In this document: positions 1 to 5,495 of the stretch, in pieces | Position numbering within the stretch: the stretch's first letter is position 1 | How the letters are laid out: each line of letters starts with the position of its first letter | From: Paludibacter sp. | GTDB taxonomy: Bacteria > Bacteroidota > Bacteroidia > Bacteroidales > Paludibacteraceae | Direction: 5' to 3' | NCBI GenBank assembly: GCA_018054805.1 | Contig: JAGPIU010000001.1 | Location: 15,464 to 20,958 of the forward strand | Length of the DNA stretch: 5,495 bases | Notes under the pieces: generated by a model | Told to the model about the DNA's origin: nothing | The model's database searches: none | Seen by the model: the letters and a program-made list of their open reading frames with translations, nothing else | Program-made: the position numbers and the translations under genes

Positions 1-1212
1 TGGCTCATCGGACGCATTGGCCGTTCGCTCAAAAGTTCGTCGAGAAAAGGTCAGGAGCAAACAGGAGAAATTCTTTCGCAAATAGAAGAAACGCTGGGCG
101 GTTTGCGAATCGTAAAAGCTTTCAATGCAGAACACAAAGTCAGTGCGCGCTTTTCAGATCTTAACGAAAAAATCCGTCAGACTTTTACCCGCATGCACCG
201 ACGCTACAACCTGGCACATCCTGTAAGCGAACTCATTGGTACAATGGTGATAGCCGTTCTGCTTTGGTTTGGCGGAATGCTGATCGTGGGAAACAACAGC
301 AGCATTGGTGCAGCCGAATTCATCTATTATCTGGTGATTTTTTACAGCATCATTGCTCCGGCAAAAGACTTATCGAAAGCCACTTACAGTGTACAAAAGG
401 GTTTAGCTTCGCTCGAACGTGTGGATAAAATTCTGCAAAGCGAAACAGCCATTACCGAACCTGAAAGTCCGGTAGCCATGAAACCATTCCATAAGGAAAT
501 TGAATTCCGTAATGTGAGCTTCCGCTACCAGAGTGAATGGGTTTTGCGCAATATTGAGCTGCGCATTCCGCAGGGAAAAACTGTAGCGCTTGTAGGACAA
601 TCAGGATCGGGAAAATCAACGCTGGTCGATTTGCTTCCGCGATACTACGACCCTGAAGAAGGACAAATTCTGATCGACAGTGTAGATTTAAGACAACTGC
701 GCACACACGACCTGCGCACTCAGTTGGGAAATGTAAATCAGGAGGCAATTTTATTTAACGACACCTTCTTCAACAACATTGCTTTCGGGGTAGACAATGC
801 CACAGCTGAACAAGTAGCAGAGGCTGCTAAAATAGCCAATGCACACGATTTTATTATTGCCACCGAGGATGGTTACCAAACGAACATTGGCGACCGTGGA
901 AGCAAACTCTCCGGGGGACAACGTCAGCGCATCAGTATTGCCCGTGCCATTTTGAAAAACCCACCCATACTGATTCTCGACGAAGCCACATCAGCGCTCG
1001 ATACCGAATCGGAGAAACTGGTACAGCAAGCACTTGAAAATCTGATGCAAAACCGAACTACTCTGGTTGTTGCACACAGATTATCGACTATTAAAAAAGC
1101 TGATGAAATTTGTGTGTTACACGAAGGCCGGATTGTGGAAAGAGGAAGACACGAAGAACTTATTGCTCTGAATGGATACTACAAACGGTTGGTAGATATG
1201 CAATCTTTTTAA
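1..1212 (+). CDS. ABC exporter, MsbA-like fused permease/ATPase (5' end outside the window)
   Basis: This is an ATP-driven inner-membrane exporter of the type that fuses a transmembrane domain to an ATPase (MsbA/BmrA/LmrA-like half-transporter working as a dimer). The frame is open from base 1, so 403 C-terminal residues are visible and roughly 200 N-terminal residues are missing. Numbering visible residues from base 1, the last two membrane helices lie near 77-96 and 105-121. The ATPase domain follows with Walker A GQSGSGKST at 199-207, the Q-loop Gln at 247, signature LSGGQ at 303-307, Walker B ILILDE ending at Glu328, and the switch His at 359, so all catalytic elements are intact. The TTG at 103 lies inside conserved coupling-helix sequence (GGLRIVKAF) and is not a start. 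The substrate cannot be told from this half; lipid A precursor, other lipids or drugs are all possible. The next gene begins 134 bases on and is functionally unrelated. Confidence 0.95.
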   Translation, partial: WLIGRIGRSLKSSSRKGQEQTGEILSQIEETLGGLRIVKAFNAEHKVSARFSDLNEKIRQTFTRMHRRYNLAHPVSELIGTMVIAVLLWFGGMLIVGNNSSIGAAEFIYYLVIFYSIIAPAKDLSKATYSVQKGLASLERVDKILQSETAITEPESPVAMKPFHKEIEFRNVSFRYQSEWVLRNIELRIPQGKTVALVGQSGSGKSTLVDLLPRYYDPEEGQILIDSVDLRQLRTHDLRTQLGNVNQEAILFNDTFFNNIAFGVDNATAEQVAEAAKIANAHDFIIATEDGYQTNIGDRGSKLSGGQRQRISIARAILKNPPILILDEATSALDTESEKLVQQALENLMQNRTTLVVAHRLSTIKKADEICVLHEGRIVERGRHEELIALNGYYKRLVDMQSF

Positions 1213-1230
1213 TGTAGCAGCATTAAGAAG
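1205..1230 (+). terminator. Hairpin over the ABC exporter stop codon, possible weak terminator
   Basis: Bases 1205-1214 (CTTTTTAATG) pair with 1221-1230 (CATTAAGAAG) through ten pairs, one of them a G-U wobble, around the six-base loop TAGCAG. The TAA stop (1210-1212) lies in the left arm. The stem is AT-rich and no T-run follows, so it is not a textbook intrinsic terminator. It may be a transcript-end stabilising structure or chance. Confidence 0.3.
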
Positions 1231-1346
1231 ATGCAAATAAACATAGAAACATATATTTATTTAGTTAAATATAGCATTATTTAAAAAACAAAAAATATCT
1301 TTGCTGTAAATAAGAATAAATCACATTTATTTAAAACTAAAAAGAT
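1213..1346 (+). other. AT-rich intergenic region between the exporter and mscL
   Basis: These 134 bases carry the right arm of the hairpin near 1221-1230, an all-AT inverted repeat (TATATTTA at 1252-1259 against TAAATATA at 1266-1273), and then the mscL promoter element. The AT-only repeat is of a kind expected by chance in such AT-rich DNA. No gene is visible here. Confidence 0.6.
1296..1303 (+). promoter_or_regulatory. Bacteroidota -7 promoter element (TATCTTTG) for mscL
   Basis: TATCTTTG matches the TAnnTTTG element recognised by the primary sigma factor of Bacteroidota. It would start transcription near 1310 and leave a leader of about 37 bases, which is A-rich before the ATG (AAAAAGAT) and has no clear Shine-Dalgarno site. 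I see no convincing -33 TTTG at the usual distance. The element suggests mscL has its own promoter and does not depend on the exporter gene. Confidence 0.6.
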
Positions 1347-1769
1347 ATGAGTTTACTGAAAGAATTTAAGAGTTTTGCCATGCGTGGCAATGTAATCGAC
1401 CTGGCTGTCGGTGTGATTATTGGTGGAGCATTCGGGAAAATTGTGGCTTCACTTGTAGCCGATGTGATTATGCCTCCAATCGGGTTACTGGTAGGTGGAG
1501 TTAACTTCGTTGATCTGAAATGGGAAATGAAAGCTGCCGAAATAGTAGATGGCGTTGAAAAAGCTGCTGTCACACTGAATTACGGAAACTTTCTTCAGGT
1601 CACATTCGACTTTATTATTGTAGCGTTTGCCATTTTCATGTTCATAAAGGGAATGAACAAATTGAACAAGAAAAAAGAAGAAGCTCCTGCACCTGCAGCA
1701 CCTCCTGCCCCCTCGAAAGAAGAATTGCTTTTGGCTGAAATACGCGATTTGCTAAAAGAAAAGAAATAG
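1347..1769 (+). CDS. mscL: Large-conductance mechanosensitive channel MscL
   Basis: MscL is an inner-membrane homopentamer that opens under high membrane tension and releases solutes during hypo-osmotic shock. The 140-residue product is the usual family length (E. coli 136). The amphipathic N-terminal helix is at 2-13 ([12 protein letters not shown]). TM1 spans about 16-46 with the gate stretch [12 protein letters not shown] at 19-30, so Leu19, Gly22 and Val23 sit at the E. coli gate positions, followed by the conserved MPPIGLL (42-48). A periplasmic loop of about 30 residues precedes TM2 (about 80-102). A Lys-rich segment (NKLNKKK, 104-110), a Pro/Ala linker (113-122) and the cytoplasmic bundle helix [14 protein letters not shown] (127-140) complete the protein. 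The ATG at 1347 is chosen because it gives the exact family N-terminus and lies downstream of TATCTTTG. The gene stands alone and converges on the symporter gene. Nothing is missing. Confidence 0.98.
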   Translation: MSLLKEFKSFAMRGNVIDLAVGVIIGGAFGKIVASLVADVIMPPIGLLVGGVNFVDLKWEMKAAEIVDGVEKAAVTLNYGNFLQVTFDFIIVAFAIFMFIKGMNKLNKKKEEAPAPAAPPAPSKEELLLAEIRDLLKEKK

Positions 1770-1773
1770 ACAA

Positions 1774-1825
1774 AATATTAAAAGTCCCTGGTTTTCAGAG
1801 TGAAAAATCCGGGACTTTTAATATT
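1774..1825. terminator. Bidirectional hairpin terminator shared by mscL and the symporter gene
   Basis: AATATTAAAAGTCCC (1774-1788) and GGGACTTTTAATATT (1811-1825) are perfect 15-base inverted repeats. Pairing continues inward after single-base bulges (GG 1790-1791 with CC 1809-1810, then TTTT 1792-1795 with AAAA 1804-1807), leaving an eight-base loop. The hairpin starts five bases after the mscL stop (1769) and ends four bases before the last codon position of the reverse-strand gene (1829). The A/T-rich outer stem supplies a T-rich 3' side on both strands, as expected for one terminator serving two convergent genes. Confidence 0.85.
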
Positions 1826-1828
1826 ACT

Positions 1829-3196
1829 TTACTCAAAACCGAGCAATTTCCCCAGACCAAGTTGATTGATAATAATAAGGCTAATACCTACCGGAGCAAG
1901 ATATCTGACGAGAAATAAATAAAGTTTGAAATAGCCCACTTTCAGTTTTCCGGCATTGCTCATTTCGTTCAAAATTGCATTCTTATCAAGCATCCAACCT
2001 ACAAAAACAGAGATCAGCAACCCTCCTAATGGCATCAAAACTTTCGAAGTCGCATTATCGAACAAATTAAAAAATCCCATTCCAAAAATTGTGACATCAC
2101 TCCAAGTCCCAAGTGAAAGTGACGAAAGCACTCCTAAAAACAATATTCCAAGAGACACATACACTATCACCTTGTGCCGTTTAAAATTAAACTCCTCAAC
2201 CATATAAGCCACAATCACCTCGAGCAATGAAATTGTAGAAGTAAGTGCAGCTACCGCCAGTAAAACAAAAAACAAAATCGCCCAAAAATATCCACCTGGC
2301 ATATGAGCAAATACATTTGGCAGCGTTATAAATACCAGTTCAGGTCCCTGAGCCGGATCAATACCCAAAGAAAAAACTGCTGGAAAAATAGCCACAGCAG
2401 CCAATACTGCCACCAAAGTATCGAGCAATGTTACTTCAAGCACAGTATGTTGAAGATTATTTTTTTTACTGATATATGATCCATATGTAATCATACAACC
2501 CATCCCAAGACTCAGTGAAAAAAACGCCTGCCCCATGGCACTGAGAATCACCGAGGAATTTATTTTGCTGAAATCCGGTTGAAAAAGAAACCTTAGCCCC
2601 TCGGCACCTCCCGGCAAAGTGACCGCCCTGATTCCCAATGCAATTATAATCAGAAAAAGCATTGGCATCAGAAACTTTGAACTTTTCTCAATCCCATCCT
2701 TCACCCCAAGATAAACAATTGACGCTGTAAAAGCCGTAAAAAGTGTCATCCAAAGCAATGGCCTTGTAGTATCCGTACTAAAATCGGTAAAAACCTTCGT
2801 GAGCGCTGCAGAATCTTTTGCACTAAACTGATTACCAACAGCCTGCACAACATATTCGAGAGTCCAACCAGCAACAACCACATAAAAACCAAGAATCAGA
2901 AATGATGTAATCACACCCATAAGCCCTACAAGCCACCATTTCTTGCCTGGCGCAAGTTTACGAAACGAACCCGCCGTGTTGGCCTGTCCCATTCGCCCAA
3001 TCACAAACTCAGACATCATAACCGGCATACCCAGCAAAACCACACATAATAAATAAATTACAAGGAAAGCGCCACCTCCGTATTGTCCAAGTTCATACGG
3101 GAATCGCCATATATTACCCAACCCTACAGCCGAACCTGCTGCCGCAGCTACTACACCCAGTTTACTACCAAAATTTATTCTTTCCTTGTCCGTCAT
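1829..3196 (-). CDS. Sodium-dependent symporter of the NSS/SLC6 (LeuT-like) family
   Basis: This is an inner-membrane secondary transporter coupling sodium entry to uptake of an amino acid or similar amine; the exact substrate is not readable. Its 455 residues and about 12 hydrophobic segments fit the bacterial family. TM1 carries GSAVGLGNIWRFPY (21-34), the unwound sodium/substrate site of LeuT with Asn28 matching LeuT Asn27 and Arg31 the extracellular gate Arg. QYGGGAF (38-44) follows. TM6 holds FFSLSLGMGCMITYGSY (225-241) and TM8 has AALTSTISLLE (316-326) with the Thr319-Ser320 sodium-2 pair. Asp259 in TM7 (LLDTL) may play the acidic role seen in chloride-independent bacterial members; this is inference. 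An in-frame ATG 36 bases upstream (3232) would add 12 residues, but it overlaps a promoter-like element, and MTDKERINFGSKLG is the usual family N-terminus, so 3196 is preferred. The gene is a single unit, divergent from rdgB and convergent with mscL. Confidence 0.95.
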   Translation of the reverse strand: MTDKERINFGSKLGVVAAAAGSAVGLGNIWRFPYELGQYGGGAFLVIYLLCVVLLGMPVMMSEFVIGRMGQANTAGSFRKLAPGKKWWLVGLMGVITSFLILGFYVVVAGWTLEYVVQAVGNQFSAKDSAALTKVFTDFSTDTTRPLLWMTLFTAFTASIVYLGVKDGIEKSSKFLMPMLFLIIIALGIRAVTLPGGAEGLRFLFQPDFSKINSSVILSAMGQAFFSLSLGMGCMITYGSYISKKNNLQHTVLEVTLLDTLVAVLAAVAIFPAVFSLGIDPAQGPELVFITLPNVFAHMPGGYFWAILFFVLLAVAALTSTISLLEVIVAYMVEEFNFKRHKVIVYVSLGILFLGVLSSLSLGTWSDVTIFGMGFFNLFDNATSKVLMPLGGLLISVFVGWMLDKNAILNEMSNAGKLKVGYFKLYLFLVRYLAPVGISLIIINQLGLGKLLGFE

Positions 3197-3219
3197 TGCA
3201 TTTGTAATAAATAATGACA

Positions 3220-3227
3220 CAAAAATA
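3220..3227 (-). promoter_or_regulatory. -7 promoter element (TATTTTTG) for the symporter gene
   Basis: Read on the reverse strand the site is TATTTTTG, matching TAnnTTTG. Transcription would begin near 3213, leaving a leader of under 20 bases before the ATG at 3196. It lies inside the region that the longer candidate start at 3232 would translate, which supports the shorter protein. No clean -33 element was found. Confidence 0.5.
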
Positions 3228-3359
3228 ACCAAAACAAACCAATATGTAAATTACACAACCAAAATTGAAGCAGTTTTATAGTTTTTAAGCTAAAATCATA
3301 TTATTTTTCCATCAACCGTGAACAGTAGCCGGCACTTTCTGTCGCTTTTACATTCAATA

Positions 3360-3367
3360 CAAACATA
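3360..3367 (-). promoter_or_regulatory. Possible second upstream -7 element (TATGTTTG) for the symporter gene
   Basis: The reverse strand reads TATGTTTG here, also a full match to TAnnTTTG. If used, it would give a leader of roughly 150 bases ahead of the symporter gene. There is no convincing -33 partner, and a short degenerate motif like this can occur by chance in AT-rich DNA. Confidence 0.25.
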
Positions 3368-3426
3368 TCAATTACAGCAAAGTCAATAATCGAAACCATC
3401 CGTTCCTGCTTTTTAGCGAAATTCAT

Positions 3427-3434
3427 TATCTTTG
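3427..3434 (+). promoter_or_regulatory. Bacteroidota -7 promoter element (TATCTTTG) for rdgB
   Basis: TATCTTTG followed by C is the same nine-base string found before mscL. A start of transcription near 3441 would give a leader of about 17 A-rich bases to the ATG at 3458, typical of this phylum and without a Shine-Dalgarno site. Confidence 0.65.
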
Positions 3435-3457
3435 CACAGAAGTAAAAAAATATCTGA

Positions 3458-4045
3458 ATGAGAAAGTTAGTTTTTGCCACAAACAATGCTCACAAACTGG
3501 AAGAAGTGAGAGCTGTACTCGATAATAAAATTGAAATTGTAAGTCTGAACGAACTGGGCTGCTACGACGACATACCCGAAACTGCCGACACACTCGAAGG
3601 AAATGCACTGATAAAAGCTGAATATGTTTTTAATAAATTTGAAATGGCTTGTATAGCCGACGATACCGGCCTTGAAGTGGAAGCCCTCAATGGCGAACCC
3701 GGAGTATACTCGGCACGTTATGGTGGCGAACCGCACAATGCTCAGAAAAACATGCAAAAACTCCTTACAAATCTCAAAGGAATCGAAAACAGAAAAGCCC
3801 GTTTCAGAACTGTGATTGTACTCAAGGACGCTGAACGCGAACTCTACTTCGAAGGAACAATTCACGGACACATTTCCGAAACTCCCTCAGGCGCTGCCGG
3901 TTTTGGTTACGATCCTGTGTTTGTGCCCGATGGCTACAACAAGTCCTTTGCTGAGCTGGGACCTGAACTCAAAAACAAAATCAGTCACAGAGCACTTGCA
4001 GTCGAAGAACTTATCCGATTTCTTAAAAACGACATCGCAAAATAA
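3458..4045 (+). CDS. rdgB: Non-canonical purine NTP pyrophosphatase (RdgB/HAM1, dITP/XTP diphosphatase)
   Basis: The enzyme is a cytosolic dimer that hydrolyses dITP, ITP and XTP to the monophosphate and pyrophosphate, keeping deaminated purines out of DNA and RNA. The 195-residue product has family length (E. coli RdgB 197). Visible motifs are the N-terminal nucleotide-binding TNNAHKLEE (8-16), the Glu41 region ([12 protein letters not shown], 39-50) with the metal-binding acid, [16 protein letters not shown] (67-82) with Asp68-Asp69 including the catalytic Asp, YSARYGG (84-90), GFGYDPVF (148-155) for base recognition, and SHRALA (176-181) near the C-terminus. The ATG at 3458 begins [10 protein letters not shown], the standard start of the family, and lies just after TATCTTTG. 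porZ follows 104 bases later on the same strand with no obvious terminator between, so partial co-transcription is possible. No defect is seen. Confidence 0.97.
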   Translation: MRKLVFATNNAHKLEEVRAVLDNKIEIVSLNELGCYDDIPETADTLEGNALIKAEYVFNKFEMACIADDTGLEVEALNGEPGVYSARYGGEPHNAQKNMQKLLTNLKGIENRKARFRTVIVLKDAERELYFEGTIHGHISETPSGAAGFGYDPVFVPDGYNKSFAELGPELKNKISHRALAVEELIRFLKNDIAK

Positions 4046-4149
4046 CCTTTACTGTTTTTCCCGGAATTATAAAATAAAACCGCTAAATTTCAGTTATTTA
4101 TTTGTACAAAAAAAGAAAAACTCACTCCCGAAAATCATATAACTTGAAT
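4046..4149 (+). other. Short gap between rdgB and porZ with a weak promoter candidate
   Basis: The gap holds TTTATTTG at 4097-4104, which misses the TAnnTTTG consensus at one position and would give a leader of about 39 bases to the porZ ATG. No hairpin with a T-run follows rdgB. Whether porZ is transcribed from here, by read-through from rdgB, or both cannot be decided from sequence. Confidence 0.35.
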
Positions 4150-5495
4150 ATGAGAGCATTAAAATTTATCATCATATTACTTTCCCTCACAGGAACCTTC
4201 TGTAACCTCAATGCCCAACTGGCAATGGGCAAATGGCGCACCCATTTGGCCTACAACCAGGTAACACAAATTGCACAATCGGAAAATAAAATTTTTGCGG
4301 TGAGTGAAGGTGCACTCTTTTCCATTGACAAAGAAGATCTTGGCATGGAGTTTTACAGCAAACTCAGCGGATTAAGCGATGTAAACATATCCAGAATTGA
4401 ATACGACAAAATAAATAAGCAACTTCTGATTACATACAACAACGGGAATATTGACATAATGACCGAAGGCGGCATTATAAACATTCCTGACCTGTACATG
4501 AAGCAGATGAGTGCCAGCAAAAGCGTAAATCAAATCCGCTTTCTGGGCGATCGGGCATATCTTGCCTGCGATTTCGGCATCATGGTGGTAAATATGACCA
4601 AACGTGAAATTGCCGACACCTATTTTATCGGCCCAAATGGCACAGAGCTGAAAATCATTGCAACTACCACTTTCCAGGACGACATTTATGCTATCAGTAA
4701 AGATAAATTATACAAAGCACCTCTCAACAGTCCGAATATATCAAATTATCAGTATTGGGAAGTAATCAACAACCTACCCGGCTCTGGCGACCTGAAAAGC
4801 ATGGTTAACTTTGCAGGCAAAATCATCATTCAGAGAAATAATAAATTATATTATTTCGTAAACAACGCATGGACGCCAATTTTTCAGGAACTTAGCATTG
4901 CCTCAATCATAAATTCAGGAAACGAGTTATTTATAGTTGATGGAGAAAACAATCAACTTTACATGTCCGACAGCCAGTTTAATAAAAGAATTGTAGAAGG
5001 CATTGGTTCTGTGTACGGTTCTGTGTACGATGAAGAACGCGACATTACATGGCTTGCTGCCGGAAATTTTGGCCTTCTCACATTCGACGAAAATGCAACA
5101 AATAAAATTACAGCCTACCGACCAAAAGGACCCGCCATGAACAGACCATTCGATATGACTTTTGAAGGAAACAAATTATTTGTAACAGCAGGCGGCAGAT
5201 GGTCATCTGAAGACAATAGAGAAGGCACCCTAATGATTTTCGAAAACTCCACATGGACAAATATACTAGCAAAAGACATTGAACCGGTAACAGGAAAAAA
5301 AGTCAGGGACTTTATGAATGTAGCTGTAAACCCTTCTGACAAAAGTCATTTCTTTGTTACGTCATACGGTACCGGATTGTACGAATTCAGAAATAATGAA
5401 TTCTATAAATGGCATCACTATCTTAACAGCACCATCGAAACTGTGGTAGAAAGTGACCCCTTCAGCTATATGCGACTCGACGGTGCAGTATTCGA
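4150..5495 (+). CDS. porZ: PorZ-like type IX secretion system beta-propeller protein (3' end outside the window)
   Basis: PorZ is a surface component of the type IX secretion system; in Porphyromonas gingivalis it works in the attachment complex that links cargo proteins to anionic lipopolysaccharide. The frame is open from the ATG at 4150 to the window end, giving 448 residues of a family whose members are usually near 750-800. Residues 1-22 form a signal peptide (Lys5, then a hydrophobic core at 6-17, predicted cut NLNA-Q). The mature start GKWRTHLAYN, then KIFAVSEGALFSID (47-60), KLSGLSDVNISRIEYD (71-86) and LLITYNNGNIDI (92-103) match the PorZ N-terminal propeller. Repeated blade-like strands follow, such as RAYLACDFGIMVVN (135-148), DIYAISKDKLYK (178-189) and ITWLAAGNFGLLTFD (299-313). 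The segment GPAMNRPFDMTFEGNKLFVTAGG (327-349) is typical of the passage between the two propellers. A tandem GSVY pair sits at 286-293. Cys18 lacks a lipobox. Other propeller proteins, such as two-component regulator propellers, are the alternative. Confidence 0.85.
   Translation, partial: MRALKFIIILLSLTGTFCNLNAQLAMGKWRTHLAYNQVTQIAQSENKIFAVSEGALFSIDKEDLGMEFYSKLSGLSDVNISRIEYDKINKQLLITYNNGNIDIMTEGGIINIPDLYMKQMSASKSVNQIRFLGDRAYLACDFGIMVVNMTKREIADTYFIGPNGTELKIIATTTFQDDIYAISKDKLYKAPLNSPNISNYQYWEVINNLPGSGDLKSMVNFAGKIIIQRNNKLYYFVNNAWTPIFQELSIASIINSGNELFIVDGENNQLYMSDSQFNKRIVEGIGSVYGSVYDEERDITWLAAGNFGLLTFDENATNKITAYRPKGPAMNRPFDMTFEGNKLFVTAGGRWSSEDNREGTLMIFENSTWTNILAKDIEPVTGKKVRDFMNVAVNPSDKSHFFVTSYGTGLYEFRNNEFYKWHHYLNSTIETVVESDPFSYMRLDGAVF
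5005..5028 (+). repeat. 12-base perfect tandem duplication inside porZ
   Basis: GGTTCTGTGTAC occurs twice in direct succession (5005-5016 and 5017-5028). It is in frame and encodes GSVY-GSVY (residues 286-293), just before DEERDITW, a blade strand. The exact identity, including third codon positions, suggests a recent slippage or duplication event. Confidence 0.9.

Larger units (their letters stand above)
3197..3457. other. Divergent promoter region between the symporter gene and rdgB
   Basis: This gap of 261 bases separates two genes read outward. It contains -7-like elements on both strands: 3427-3434 forward, and 3220-3227 and 3360-3367 reverse. No RNA fold, repeat family or operator palindrome is evident. 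A short reverse-strand reading frame of 32 codons (3399 down to 3301) has an AGGA-like sequence before its ATG but no recognisable product, so it is not called as a gene. Confidence 0.6.

Noticed and set aside
103..105. TTG as the start of the ABC exporter gene
   Set aside because: The frame is open from base 1 and the upstream residues (SQIEETLGG) are ordinary exporter sequence, so the gene simply begins before the window.
1252..1273. AT-only inverted repeat before mscL as an operator or terminator
   Set aside because: Eight A/T pairs in very AT-rich DNA are expected by chance, and the hairpin would be unstable.
1956..2207. Forward frame of 83 codons opposite the symporter gene
   Set aside because: It is antisense to conserved transmembrane coding sequence, with no promoter or recognisable product.
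3467..3871. Reverse-strand frame of 134 codons across rdgB
   Set aside because: It lies wholly inside rdgB on the opposite strand, is Phe/Ser-rich and matches no family. It is a shadow of a well-identified gene.
3816..4142. Forward frame of 108 codons overlapping the end of rdgB
   Set aside because: Most of it is out of frame inside rdgB, and the tail is low-complexity intergenic translation with no family resemblance.
4201..4203. Cys18 of PorZ as a lipoprotein cysteine
   Set aside because: The residue before Cys is Phe and the preceding residues do not form a lipobox. A signal peptidase I site after NLNA (residue 22) fits better.
1..5495. Mobile element, CRISPR array, tRNA/rRNA or novel defence system
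   Set aside because: No terminal repeats, spaced direct repeats, transposase or integrase motifs, or cloverleaf sequences were seen. All the sizeable genes belong to known core families.

Overview
The window reads as an ordinary stretch of a chromosome from the phylum Bacteroidota, most likely a Bacteroidales or Marinilabiliales type organism. The grounds are the TAnnTTTG promoter elements (TATCTTTG occurs twice), AT-rich leaders without clear Shine-Dalgarno sites, and a PorZ-type propeller protein of the type IX secretion system, which is restricted to this phylum. The genus cannot be fixed from sequence alone. I see no mobile element, CRISPR array, tRNA or rRNA.

Layout. 1-1212 (+): the 3' end of an MsbA-like ABC exporter gene, comprising the last membrane helices and a complete ATPase domain. 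1347-1769 (+): mscL, the large mechanosensitive channel. 1774-1825: a strong hairpin that serves as a shared terminator between two convergent genes. 1829-3196 (-): a LeuT/SLC6-type sodium-dependent symporter. 3197-3457: a divergent promoter region of about 260 bases. 3458-4045 (+): rdgB, a house-cleaning pyrophosphatase for non-canonical purine nucleotides. 4150-5495 (+): the first 448 residues of porZ, which stays open to the end of the window.

The genes do not form one pathway. The exporter, channel and symporter are inner-membrane proteins for lipid or drug export, osmotic safety release and amino-acid uptake. RdgB is cytosolic nucleotide sanitation. PorZ is exported and, in characterised species, acts at the cell surface in handling type IX secretion cargo. 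The rdgB-porZ pair is co-directional with a 104-base gap and no visible terminator, so read-through is possible. The other genes look like separate transcription units.

I found no clearly undescribed system. The points most worth a second look are the shared convergent terminator, an exact 12-base in-frame tandem duplication in porZ (GSVY-GSVY), a hairpin over the exporter stop codon, and a promoter-like element that argues for a shorter N-terminus of the symporter.
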